A stretch of DNA of 64,000 nucleotides from Nitrospirillum amazonense (GTDB taxonomy: Bacteria; Pseudomonadota; Alphaproteobacteria; Azospirillales; Azospirillaceae), in assembly GCF_007828035.1 (NCBI RefSeq), contig NZ_VITV01000005.1:493334-557333 (forward strand). Direction: 5' to 3'. Below are positions 48,476 through 57,004 of the stretch, piece after piece (the stretch's first letter is position 1; every line of letters starts with the position of its first letter). Both the position numbers and the translations under genes were made by a program. The notes beneath the pieces are model-generated. The model searched no databases and was not told where the DNA came from. It saw only the letters and a list, made by a program, of their open reading frames with translations.

Positions 48476-49702
48476 ATGGCGGTTGAGCGCTTGGACGGCG
48501 TGGCCAGGGGGATGGGTCGGCGCGATGTGTTGGCCGGCGTTGGCGCGGCTGCCGCCCTCGCGTTGGCGGGCTGTGCGGTCAACGTGGAGGGGGGCCGGCA
48601 TGGTGGCGCGCCGGAGGCGGCGCGGTCGCCCCTGATGCTAACGCCCATCCGGGCCACGCCGGACCGCATCACCCGCATCACCGTCTGCACGCGCCCCTTC
48701 CGCGCCCAGGGCCCCCGGCTGGAGGTGGAGCGCATCGGCCAGAAGCTGGTGGTCCACCATTACGGCCATGGCGGCAGCGGCTGGTCCCTGTCCTGGGGGA
48801 CGGGCCTGGTCGCCACAGAGAAGGCCATGGCCTTGGGCGAGCGCGACATCGCCGTCATCGGCTGCGGGGCTATCGGCCTGACGACGGCGCTGCAGCTTCA
48901 GCGCGCCGGCGCCAAGGTCACCATCTATGCCAAGGACCTGCCGCCTGACACCCGGTCCAGCTTCGCCACCGGCGTCTGGTCGCCGGATTCGCGCATCTGC
49001 CTGGAACAATACGCCACGCCGGCGTTCAAGGCGCTGTGGGCGCGCATGTGCCTGACCTCGTTCCAGGCCTACCAGAGCCTGCTGGGCCTGCCCGGCACCC
49101 CCATCGAGTGGGTGGACAACTACAACGTCTCCGACCAGGCCAACCGGGAGCGCCACGAACCGGTGACCGACGGCCGGCCCCCCTTCGCCGACGCCTTGCA
49201 GCACGAGCTGTTGCCAACTTTGACACCCCATTCCGTCGATGTGCCGGCGGGTCTGCATCCCTTCGGCGCGCGCTTTGTTCGGCGCAACACCAACATGGTG
49301 TTCAACATTTCCAGCTACGCCCGCCTGCTGCTGGATGAGTTCCACGCCAACGGCGGCCGCATCGAGGTGCGGGAATTCCGCACCCCGGCGGATTTCGCCG
49401 GCGTGGCTCAGAAGGTGCTGGTGAACTGCACCGGCTACGGCGCCCGCGCCCTGATGGGCGACAACTCCATCATCCCGGTGCGGGGCCAGCTGGCGCGCAT
49501 GATACCGCAGGACGATGTGCACTACGGCCTATTCTACAACGGCGTGTCCTTCGTGCCCCGGCGCGACGGCTTCGTCTTCCAGGCGGTGGGGCCGGACGAT
49601 TATTACGGCTACAACGACGACAGCATTGAGCCCGACCGGCCACTGGTGGAGCAGTCGGTGCGCATCATCGCCAGCCTGTTCCCGCCGCCGGCGTTCGGGT
49701 GA
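48476..49702 (+). CDS. Exported FAD-dependent D-amino-acid-oxidase-like protein
   Basis: A 408-residue flavoprotein of the DAO family. The ATG at 48476 gives MGRRDVLAGVGAAAALALAG followed by Cys at about residue 33: a twin-arginine motif with a lipobox, so a Tat-exported lipoprotein is likely. The Rossmann motif IAVIGCGAIGLTTALQLQRA is unusually far in (about residue 124) after an ~85-residue extra segment. Later VLVNCTGYGARALMGDNSII and PVRGQLARMIP match the DAAO FAD and substrate region. Substrate is unknown. A periplasmic D-amino-acid oxidase could process cell-wall D-amino acids. Confidence 0.85.
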   Translation: MAVERLDGVARGMGRRDVLAGVGAAAALALAGCAVNVEGGRHGGAPEAARSPLMLTPIRATPDRITRITVCTRPFRAQGPRLEVERIGQKLVVHHYGHGGSGWSLSWGTGLVATEKAMALGERDIAVIGCGAIGLTTALQLQRAGAKVTIYAKDLPPDTRSSFATGVWSPDSRICLEQYATPAFKALWARMCLTSFQAYQSLLGLPGTPIEWVDNYNVSDQANRERHEPVTDGRPPFADALQHELLPTLTPHSVDVPAGLHPFGARFVRRNTNMVFNISSYARLLLDEFHANGGRIEVREFRTPADFAGVAQKVLVNCTGYGARALMGDNSIIPVRGQLARMIPQDDVHYGLFYNGVSFVPRRDGFVFQAVGPDDYYGYNDDSIEPDRPLVEQSVRIIASLFPPPAFG

Positions 49703-49705
49703 CCC

Positions 49706-50629
49706 TCAACACCCCATCCCCTCCGCCACCGCCGCCACCTGCTGGCGCAGCCAGACATGGCCGGGGTCGGCCTGGTGGCGGGGATGCCAGGCGGCCATGA
49801 AGTGATAGCTGCGCCGGTTGGGCAGGGGCAGGTCGAACAGGTCCAGCTTCTCGGCATAGCGGCGGGCCAGACGGCTGGGCAGGACGCAGAGATAGTCCGT
49901 GGCCAGCAGGATGGGCACGGCCAGCATGAACTGGTGGATGGACAGGGCCACCCGCCGCCGCCGTCCCAGCCGCTCCAGATCCTCATCCACAAAACCGACG
50001 AAGCCGCCGCCGTTGGTAGACACCAGGATGTGCTCCTGAGCGCAATAGCCGTCCAGGTCCAGGGGCCCGGCACCCCGCGGATGGCCCTTGCGCTGGGCCA
50101 CCAGATACCGCTCCCCCGCCAGGCGGCGCACCGTCATGCCGGTCTGGACCATGTTCTGCGAGCCGATCAGCAAATCGACCTCGCCCCGCTGCATCTGGCC
50201 CAGGACGCGTTCGGCGTTGGGCGCGCGGAAGGACAGGCGGATGCCCGGGCCCGCCACGGCGCGCAAGCGCTCCATCAAGCCCAGCCCCACCGCCACCGTG
50301 CTGTTGTCACTGGCGGCGATGGCGAAATCGCGGGTGGCCGTCAGGGGGTCGAAGGCCGGCGGCCGGCGCACCACCGTCTCCAGCTCCTGCAAGGCGGCGC
50401 GCAAGGGCGCCTGCAGTTCCAGCGCGCGGGTGGTGGGCACCATGCCCCGGCCGGTTTCCGAGGGCACGAACAGGGGATCGTGGAACAGGTCGCGCAGGCG
50501 GGCCAATTGCGCCGACAGGGCCGGCTGGCTGATGCCCAGGCGGGCGGCCGCCCGGGTGACGTTGGCCTGGTCCAGCAACGCGTCCAGCGAGACCAGCAGG
50601 TTCAGGTCCACACCCCTGAGATCGATCAT
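49706..50629 (-). CDS. LysR-family transcriptional regulator
   Basis: A 307-residue regulator. The ATG at 50629 gives MIDLRGVDLNLLVSLDALLD; an in-frame ATG at 50662 is less likely. The winged helix is residues ~5-62 (NVTRAAARLGISQPALSAQL, ARLRDLFHDPLFV), followed by a LysR substrate-binding domain. It resembles the NodD/NahR-like branch in the HDPLFV motif. It is divergent from an MFS transporter at 50722 and convergent with the DAO-like gene, and probably controls the transporter. An inverted repeat spans its start. Confidence 0.92.
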   Translation of the reverse strand: MIDLRGVDLNLLVSLDALLDQANVTRAAARLGISQPALSAQLARLRDLFHDPLFVPSETGRGMVPTTRALELQAPLRAALQELETVVRRPPAFDPLTATRDFAIAASDNSTVAVGLGLMERLRAVAGPGIRLSFRAPNAERVLGQMQRGEVDLLIGSQNMVQTGMTVRRLAGERYLVAQRKGHPRGAGPLDLDGYCAQEHILVSTNGGGFVGFVDEDLERLGRRRRVALSIHQFMLAVPILLATDYLCVLPSRLARRYAEKLDLFDLPLPNRRSYHFMAAWHPRHQADPGHVWLRQQVAAVAEGMGC

Positions 50630-50657
50630 GATTATGGGTCCGATATTGATGATCGAT
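50621..50657. promoter_or_regulatory. Inverted repeat at the lysR start, candidate operator
   Basis: ATCGATCAT (50621-50629) and ATGATCGAT (50649-50657) are perfect 9-base inverted arms with a 19-base spacer containing the T-rich ATTATGGGTCCGATAT. One arm covers the regulator start codon. It lies 65 bases before the divergent MFS gene. A LysR-binding role is inferred. Confidence 0.5.
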
Positions 50658-50721
50658 TTCAATTATAGCCAGGCGAGCACTATCTCACCAGGGCATCGCC
50701 AATCCCGAGGAGGCCTGCCTC

Positions 50722-51960
50722 ATGTCCCCTGCTCTGATGTCCCGCTCGGCCGACCATCCGGAACCCGCCGCCCCTTGGCCTGCCTGGCCCCTGCGCCTGC
50801 TGGCGCTGGCTTATTTCACCATGGGTACAGGCACCCTGGCGGTGGTCGGGGCCTTGCCCCCCATCGCCGCCTCACTGTCTTTGCCACCCAGCGCGGTGGC
50901 GCTGATGGTGTCCGCCTTCGCCGCCACCTTCGCCGTCGCCGCGCCGGTGGTGCAGATGGTGGCGGGGCACCTGCCGCGCCGCACCCTGTTGCTGGCCGGC
51001 CTGGGCATCCTCGGCGCCAGCACCCTGCTGTCGGCCGGGGTGGGCAGCTATCCCCTGCTGCTGATCTTGCGCATCCTCTCGGGCGTGGGGGCCGCCTGCG
51101 TCGGGCCGGTGGTGTCGGCCCTTGGCAGCACCCTGGTGCCGCCCCAGCGCCAGGGCCGGGCCCTGGCTATCGTCTTCAGCGGCATGACCATGGCGTCGGT
51201 CGTCGGCCTGCCGCTGTCCGCCTGGCTGGGGGAACAGATCGGCTGGCGCCCCATGTTCGTCGGGCTGGGCGTGTGGACCTGGGGCGTGGCGCTGGCCATC
51301 GCGCTGGGCGTCAAGGATCGGGGGCGGGGTCATGCCCTGGGTCTGGGGCAGTTGGCGGCCGTCCTGCGGCGCCCGGGGGTGGCGGGGGGCGTCGCCCTCA
51401 TGGTCTGCCAGATGGCGGGACTGTTCACCACCATAACCCTGATCAATCCGCTGCTGCGCGACCGCTTCGGCGCCGATACGGCGCAGACGTCGCTGGCCCT
51501 CATGGTGCTGGGGCTGTCGGGTCTGGCCGGCAATTATCTTGCCCGCTGGCTGGCCGACCTGTGGACCGCCGACCGGCTGGTGGCCGTCAGCCTGGGCGGC
51601 CTGACCGCCATGTTCCTGGCCATGGCCGCTGCCCCGGCCCGGCTTTGGGCCGTCCTGGCCCTGTTGGCGCTGTGGGCGCTGGCCAACGACCTGTTCATGC
51701 CCTCGCAGCAGCGGCGCATGGTGGAACTGGCGCCGGAGGTGCGCGGCCTGGTGCTGGCCCTGAATTCGTCGGCCCTCTATGTCGGCATGGCCGCCGGCTC
51801 CTTCACCGCCGGCGCGGTCTATCCCGTGGCCGGGGTGGGTGCCCTGCCGCTGGCCTCCGCCGGTTTCATGGCCGCGGGCCTGGCGCTGCTGGCCGCCACG
51901 CGGCGCCGGGTTATTGCGGATACGGAACCAGGCGCGGCCGTCTGCCCTGCGGCGCGATGA
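50722..51960 (+). CDS. MFS transporter (DHA1-type)
   Basis: A 412-residue membrane protein with about 12 hydrophobic helices. Between helices 2 and 3 AGHLPRRTLLLAGLGILGAS takes the place of the family loop, and LPLSAWLGEQIGWRPMFVGL fits motif C of drug:H+ antiporters of the AraJ/PbuE/arabinose-efflux type. It probably exports a small molecule; the substrate is unknown. Divergent from the LysR regulator, which likely controls it. Confidence 0.88.
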   Translation: MSPALMSRSADHPEPAAPWPAWPLRLLALAYFTMGTGTLAVVGALPPIAASLSLPPSAVALMVSAFAATFAVAAPVVQMVAGHLPRRTLLLAGLGILGASTLLSAGVGSYPLLLILRILSGVGAACVGPVVSALGSTLVPPQRQGRALAIVFSGMTMASVVGLPLSAWLGEQIGWRPMFVGLGVWTWGVALAIALGVKDRGRGHALGLGQLAAVLRRPGVAGGVALMVCQMAGLFTTITLINPLLRDRFGADTAQTSLALMVLGLSGLAGNYLARWLADLWTADRLVAVSLGGLTAMFLAMAAAPARLWAVLALLALWALANDLFMPSQQRRMVELAPEVRGLVLALNSSALYVGMAAGSFTAGAVYPVAGVGALPLASAGFMAAGLALLAATRRRVIADTEPGAAVCPAAR

Positions 51961-52123
51961 CCCGTTGCTTGCAATTCCACAGCTTTTTCTGACGCGCGGG
52001 ATTGATTTATGGCGCCGGCTCCGCACTTTCTAGCGGCAGCCGGCCGCAATGGACTTGATCGGGGGAACCTGATCGGGGGCCCATCCTTGGCCAAAGGCTG
52101 ACATCCAGGGAGGGAAGGGAACA

Positions 52124-52888
52124 ATGTCTCGCGTCTCCGTCATCGTGCTGGCCCTGGGGCTGGCCGCGTCCAGCCTGGCGCTCACCGCCAGCGCCGCCAC
52201 CGCACCGTCACCCGCGATCACCGCCGCCGTCGCCGACAGCAACCGGCCGCAGGCCGACAAGGATCGCGACGCCGACCGCAAGCCGGCCGAGATGCTGGCC
52301 TTCGCCGGCGTGAAGGCGGGCGACAAGGTGGTGGATTTCATGCCGGGCGCCGGCTACTTCACCCGCCTGTTCGCCAAGGCGGTCGGCCCCAAGGGCAGGG
52401 TCTATTCCCTGCTGCCCAATGAGATCGCCACCCGCTCGCAAAAAGCGGTGGACGGACAGAAGGCGCTGGCGGGGGACAAGGCCTATGGCAACATCGTGCC
52501 GCTGGTCGAGCCCGTGAACGCGCTGACCTTCCCTGAGAAGGTGGACGTGGTCTGGACCTCGCAGAATTACCACGATGTCCACGCCTTCATGGGCGCCGAG
52601 GCGGCGGCGGCTGTGAACAAGGCCATCTTCAACGCGCTGAAGCCCGGCGGCGTCTACATCGTTCTGGACCATGTGGCCGAGGCCGGCTCCGGCGTGCGCG
52701 ACACCAACACCCTTCATCGTATCGACCCCGAAACGGTGAAAAAGGAGGTGGAGGCCGCGGGCTTCGTGCTGGAGGGCCAGGACGACGCCCTGCACAACAC
52801 GGCGGACAACCACACGCTCAAGGTCTTCGACCCCGCGCTGCGCGGCCACACCGACCAGTTCGTCTTCAAGTTCCGCAAGCCGAAGTAA
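52124..52888 (+). CDS. Exported class I SAM-methyltransferase-like protein (COG4798 type)
   Basis: A 254-residue protein with a clear signal peptide (MSRVSVIVLALGLAASSLAL, cleavage after TASA). The mature part is a Rossmann methyltransferase: motif I DKVVDFMPGAGYFTRLFAKA, then KVDVVWTSQNYHDVHAF as motif II/III and LKPGGVYIVLDHVAEAGSG. Such exported predicted methyltransferases (COG4798) are known in alphaproteobacteria but their substrate, and the source of SAM outside the cytoplasm, are not. A nucleoside-phosphorylase-like exported protein follows 106 bases downstream in the same direction. Confidence 0.88.
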   Translation: MSRVSVIVLALGLAASSLALTASAATAPSPAITAAVADSNRPQADKDRDADRKPAEMLAFAGVKAGDKVVDFMPGAGYFTRLFAKAVGPKGRVYSLLPNEIATRSQKAVDGQKALAGDKAYGNIVPLVEPVNALTFPEKVDVVWTSQNYHDVHAFMGAEAAAAVNKAIFNALKPGGVYIVLDHVAEAGSGVRDTNTLHRIDPETVKKEVEAAGFVLEGQDDALHNTADNHTLKVFDPALRGHTDQFVFKFRKPK

Positions 52889-52994
52889 AAAGAGTTCTTC
52901 ATGACCGGGGCTGCGTCAGGGCCTGTTTTGGCCATTGCGCAGCCCTTTGTTTTTGCGGACCCTTTAGCCATCAAGACCAAGAAGGGGACGGGGC

Positions 52995-53927
52995 ATGGCG
53001 AAGGGGATCGCGGCGTTGGTGGCGGGCCTGGTGATGGCCGCCGCGGGTGCGGCCACTGGAGAGATGTCGGGTTTGGCGCTGGCCGGCACGGCCGAGACCC
53101 CCTACCGGGTGCTGGACGGCTATGCCCGCCACGACCACCAGGAACGGTTGAACACCCCGGCCGATGAGGTCGACTGGCTGCGCAAGAACCGCTTCATGCA
53201 TGGCGAGCTGGACGATTTCCCGGCCGACGCCATCGTGCTGCACCGCGTGGATGTGGAGACCTATCTGGACCAGGCGGGCTTTCAGGGCAGCTACACCCAT
53301 TTGTCCTACGGCTTCACCGATCCCACGGACCTGTGGGTGGTGCGCAAGGCCGGTACGGCCCCCTTCGTCGTGGCGCGCGGCCTGCCCGGCGCCGGCGGCA
53401 TCACCACCCAGGTGGCGGAGTTGCAGGCCCTGGGGGCCCGCCGGGTGATCCATGTGGGCACGGCGGGCCTGTTGTCGCCGGACGTGCCCTATGGGCAGAT
53501 CATCGTGTCCGACGGCTCCTACCGCGATGGTGGCGCCTTCCTGCTGGCGCCCGACGCGCGGCAGCAGGTGGCGCGCCCGGATAAGGACTTCACCGCCCGG
53601 GTGCGCGCCGCCGCCGCCCGCTCCGGCCTGCCCAGCGCCCGGGGCATCGGCTACACCATGCCTATCTACTATTTCCAGCCGGGCAGCATCCTGCGCGACC
53701 TGCTGGCCATCAAGGGTTTGGACAAGCCCACCTTCGTGGAGATGGAGGAGGGGCCGTTCTTCACCCTGGCCACCCTGATGGGCCTGAAGGCGGCCAGCGT
53801 GGTTGTGGGGTCCGACCGTCTGGTCAACGACGGCGGGCGCCTGCACCAGTCGCTGTGGGACGGTGACCTGGACGCCCTGGAACTGGCGGCGTTCAAGGTG
53901 GCGGTGGATGCGGTGCAGCGGCCTTGA
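52995..53927 (+). CDS. Exported nucleoside-phosphorylase-like protein
   Basis: A 310-residue protein with an N-terminal signal peptide (MAKGIAALVAGLVMAAAGAA). The body matches the PNP/UDP phosphorylase superfamily: VVARGLPGAGGITTQVAELQ, GARRVIHVGTAGLLSPDVPY (the phosphate/ribose-site region) and FVEMEEGPFFTLATLMGLKA, the conserved Met-Glu ribose-binding segment. That superfamily includes purine nucleoside and uridine phosphorylases and MTA/SAH nucleosidase. Acting in the periplasm, it could salvage extracellular nucleosides or degrade products of the neighbouring exported methyltransferase. The specific reaction is not clear. Confidence 0.85.
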   Translation: MAKGIAALVAGLVMAAAGAATGEMSGLALAGTAETPYRVLDGYARHDHQERLNTPADEVDWLRKNRFMHGELDDFPADAIVLHRVDVETYLDQAGFQGSYTHLSYGFTDPTDLWVVRKAGTAPFVVARGLPGAGGITTQVAELQALGARRVIHVGTAGLLSPDVPYGQIIVSDGSYRDGGAFLLAPDARQQVARPDKDFTARVRAAAARSGLPSARGIGYTMPIYYFQPGSILRDLLAIKGLDKPTFVEMEEGPFFTLATLMGLKAASVVVGSDRLVNDGGRLHQSLWDGDLDALELAAFKVAVDAVQRP

Positions 53928-54033
53928 ACGGGAACCGGAACCCTGTGACCGGCCTCACCTCGAAAAGCCGCGCGGGCGTGCTTAGGTAACCCTTGGCAGT
54001 TCCGTCGCGGTTCGAAGAAAGGCCGGTCCCCCC

Positions 54034-55038
54034 GTGTCGCTTCCCATTCCCTTGTCCGTCCTGGACCTTTCCCCCATCGTCGAGGGCGGCACCGCCGCCC
54101 AGGCCCTGCGCAACACGCTGGATCTCGCCCGCCATGCCGAGGCCCTGGGCTACCGCCGCTTCTGGGTGGCGGAGCATCACAACATGACGGGCATCGCCAG
54201 CGCCGCCACCTCGGTGGTCATCGGCTACATCGCCGGCGGCACCAAGAGCATCCGCGTGGGCGCCGGCGGCATCATGCTGCCCAACCATGCCCCGTTGGTG
54301 ATCGCGGAGCAGTTCGGCACACTGGAGTCCCTCTATCCCGGCCGCATCGACCTGGGTCTGGGCCGCGCGCCGGGCAGCGACCAGCGCACCGCCTGGGCGC
54401 TGCGGCGCGACCGCTCGGACAATGGCGACAATTTCCCCCGTGACGTGCAGGAGCTGCAGGCCTATTTCCGCCCGGCCCAGCCGGGGCAGGCGGTGCGGGC
54501 CGTGCCCGGCGCGGGCCTGGACGTGCCTCTGTGGATCCTGGGGTCCAGCACCTTCGGCGCCCGGTTGGCGGCGGAGCTGGGGTTGCCCTACGCCTTCGCC
54601 TCCCACTTCGCGCCCGACCAACTGCTGGAGGCGCTGCACGTCTACCGCCAGTACTACAAGCCCACCGCCGCCAATCCCAAGCCCCACGCCATGGTGGGCA
54701 TCAATGTCTTCGCCGCCGACACGGATAAGGAGGCTGAGGTGCTGTTCACCTCCCTGCAGGATCGGTTTGTGGCTTTGGCCCGTGGCAACCCCGGCCCCTT
54801 GCGCCCGCCACAGCCGGGCGTGCAGTGGAGCCCGGAGGAGCGCGCCTGGGCCGACCGGGCGCTGCGCTACTCCGTCGTGGGTGGGCCGGAGACGGTGCGC
54901 CATGGCCTCGGCGCCATCCTGCAACAGACCGGCGCGGATGAGATCATGGTGACCGCCGCCATCCACGACCATGCCGCCCGGCGGCGGTCGTTCGAGATTA
55001 CGGCCCAGGTCGCCGGGCTGGCGCCGCGCCTGGATTGA
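54034..55038 (+). CDS. LLM-class flavin-dependent oxidoreductase
   Basis: A 334-residue bacterial-luciferase-like protein. The GTG at 54034 gives [20 protein letters not shown]. The family segments are present: [60 protein letters not shown], and the C-terminal [18 protein letters not shown]. Members are FMN- or F420-dependent monooxygenases; this close relative of the alkanal-monooxygenase-like YhbW group has unknown substrate. It ends at a bidirectional terminator. Confidence 0.92.
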   Translation: MSLPIPLSVLDLSPIVEGGTAAQALRNTLDLARHAEALGYRRFWVAEHHNMTGIASAATSVVIGYIAGGTKSIRVGAGGIMLPNHAPLVIAEQFGTLESLYPGRIDLGLGRAPGSDQRTAWALRRDRSDNGDNFPRDVQELQAYFRPAQPGQAVRAVPGAGLDVPLWILGSSTFGARLAAELGLPYAFASHFAPDQLLEALHVYRQYYKPTAANPKPHAMVGINVFAADTDKEAEVLFTSLQDRFVALARGNPGPLRPPQPGVQWSPEERAWADRALRYSVVGGPETVRHGLGAILQQTGADEIMVTAAIHDHAARRRSFEITAQVAGLAPRLD

Positions 55039-55086
55039 AGCCGGGGAAGCTTGGGCCCGCACCCCGCACGGATCAGCGGGTAGAGA

Positions 55087-55116
55087 AAAAGGCCGCCCGG
55101 CGAGGGGCGGCCTTTT
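55087..55116. terminator. Bidirectional terminator between the LLM gene and the M28 peptidase gene
   Basis: AAAAGGCCGCCC (55087-55098) pairs with GGGCGGCCTTTT (55105-55116). Both strands have a T-run at the end of the stem, so it can end both convergent transcripts. Confidence 0.88.
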
Positions 55117-55119
55117 GTC

Positions 55120-56808
55120 TTACTTGCCCATGGACTTGTCGCGGGCGGCCTTGAACTCGGCCTTGTCGTACCATTTCGGCCAGTCGGTGCCGAAGGCCAG
55201 CGGGCGGCTGAGGTCATAGATCATGTTGACCTCCATGGCCCCGCCGCTGAGGTCCAGGTCCGGCGACCATTTGTCGGAGGGCTGGTGGTAGTGGAGGCGG
55301 GTGAACTCGTCCTCCTTGGTCTTGCCCCACTCGGCGCCGTTGGCCACGCTGTCGATGCCGCTGTGGGCGTAGATCACGGGGATGCCGATCTTGGCCAGGT
55401 TGAAGTGGTCGGAGCGGTAGTAGTACCCGCGCTCGGGAAAGGGCTCCTGGTTCAGCGCCATCATGTGGGCGTCGGTCCAGGCCTTGAGCCTGTCCTCCAG
55501 GTCGGACTTGCGCCCGCCCACCAGCACGATGTCGCGGGTCAGGCCCACGCTGCTCAGCATGTCCATGTTGAAGCCCGCGACCGTCTTGTTGGGCGCGAAC
55601 AGGGGATGCTGGGCATAGTACTCGGAGCCCAGCAGGCCCTGCTCTTCCGCCGTGTAGGCGATGAACAGCAGGGTGCGGTCGGGCTTGGGGCCCTTGGTAT
55701 AGCGCTTGGCGAGCTCGATCAGGCCGGCGACGCCGGAGGCGTTGTCCATGGCGCCGTGGTAGATGGTGTCGCCGTTGATGGCCGGACCGATGCCCAGGTG
55801 ATCCCAGTGCGCGCCGACCAGGACCATTTCGTCCGGATGCTTGGCGCCCGGGATGGTGCCGATGACGTTGTGGGAGATGACGTCGCGCTCCGTCGGCGTG
55901 ATGCCGACCGACATCTTCAGGGGCAGGGGCACGGCCTTGAAGCCGCGGCGGGCGGCGCTGTCCTTCAGGGTGTTGAAGTCCAGCCCGGCGGCCTGGAACA
56001 CGGCCTTGGCCTGGTCCAGCTGCATCCAGCCTTCCACGGCGGACCGGGTCTTCAGCCCGCCGTCGGCCGGCATCAGGCTCAGCTTGGGGATGCTGCCGCC
56101 GTTGGCGACGACGCCCCAGGGATAGCCCGCGGCGCGCGTCTCATGCACGATGATGGCGGCGGTGGCGCCGTGGCGGGCCGCCTCCTCGAACTTGTAGACC
56201 CAGCGGCCGTACCAGGTCATGGCGCCGCCGCCGAACAGCGCAGGATCGCCGGTGGCATAGCCGGGGTCGTTCACCAGGATGACCACCGTCTTGCCGCGCA
56301 CATCGACGCCGGCATAATCGTCCCAGCCGAATTCCGGCGCCGTGATGCCATAGCCCACGAACACCATGTCGTTGTCCTTGACCTGGACATGGGGGGTGCG
56401 CTGGCGGGTCCAGACGATCATGTCGCTGAAATACTCCAGCGACAGCGGCGCGGCCTTGGGGCCGGTGATGACCATGGGGCCGTCGGCCTTGCTGACAATC
56501 TCCGTCAGGGGGACGTTCTGCAGATAGCTGCCGTCCACGGCGGGCTTCAGGCCGATCTTCTTGAACTGGTCCTGGATGTAGGCGATGGCCTTGTCCTCGC
56601 CCGCCGTGCCGGGCTTGCGGCCTTGGAATTCATCGGAGGCCAGGATGCGGATGTGCTCGGACAGGGCCTGGGCCGTCACCGGGGCCACATCCTTGGTGAC
56701 CTTGTCGGCCGCCAGCGCCGGTAGGGCCACGGCCGCCGCCAAAACGCCCATCAGGGCCAGCGCCGCCGTGCCTTTCAGCAGGCCGGCGCGTTTGTTGTGG
56801 GTTCGCAT
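55120..56808 (-). CDS. Exported M28-family metallopeptidase (copy 1)
   Basis: A 562-residue zinc peptidase. The ATG at 56808 gives MRTHNKRAGLLKGTAALALM, a signal peptide. A PA-type insert (GYGITAPEFGWDDYAGVDVR, GKTVVILVNDPGYATGDP) precedes the catalytic M28 domain with zinc ligands in LVGAHWDHLG and MDNASGVAGL, catalytic Glu in YTAEEQGLLGSEYY and later NMDML and HYHQPSD. It cleaves N-terminal residues of peptides. It is a close relative of the gene just upstream (57005-58681): long identical stretches such as PGTAGEDKAIAYIQDQFKKI (with only V/A-type changes) show a tandem duplication. Confidence 0.92.
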   Translation of the reverse strand: MRTHNKRAGLLKGTAALALMGVLAAAVALPALAADKVTKDVAPVTAQALSEHIRILASDEFQGRKPGTAGEDKAIAYIQDQFKKIGLKPAVDGSYLQNVPLTEIVSKADGPMVITGPKAAPLSLEYFSDMIVWTRQRTPHVQVKDNDMVFVGYGITAPEFGWDDYAGVDVRGKTVVILVNDPGYATGDPALFGGGAMTWYGRWVYKFEEAARHGATAAIIVHETRAAGYPWGVVANGGSIPKLSLMPADGGLKTRSAVEGWMQLDQAKAVFQAAGLDFNTLKDSAARRGFKAVPLPLKMSVGITPTERDVISHNVIGTIPGAKHPDEMVLVGAHWDHLGIGPAINGDTIYHGAMDNASGVAGLIELAKRYTKGPKPDRTLLFIAYTAEEQGLLGSEYYAQHPLFAPNKTVAGFNMDMLSSVGLTRDIVLVGGRKSDLEDRLKAWTDAHMMALNQEPFPERGYYYRSDHFNLAKIGIPVIYAHSGIDSVANGAEWGKTKEDEFTRLHYHQPSDKWSPDLDLSGGAMEVNMIYDLSRPLAFGTDWPKWYDKAEFKAARDKSMGK

Positions 56809-56958
56809 GGATGTTTGCGTTCCTTGTCGTTGCTCGGGGGCGCGTCCATTGACGCCCCTCAACCGCCCCCGTCCCCTGCCTGGGATACCTCTACTTTGGA
56901 TACCCTTACCTGGAGATCGGGGGCGTGTGGGATGCGACCCAGCGGTCGCAACCCGACT

Positions 56959-56997
56959 GAAAAAGGCCGCCTTATCCTCTGCCGGGGTCCGGCGGCC
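56959..56997 (-). terminator. Terminator between the two M28 peptidase genes
   Basis: On the minus strand GGCCGCC (56997-56991) pairs with GGCGGCC (56971-56965), followed by TTTTTCA. It lies 8 bases after the stop of the upstream copy, so the two copies are separately transcribed. Confidence 0.75.
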
Positions 56998-57004
56998 CTC
57001 ACGC

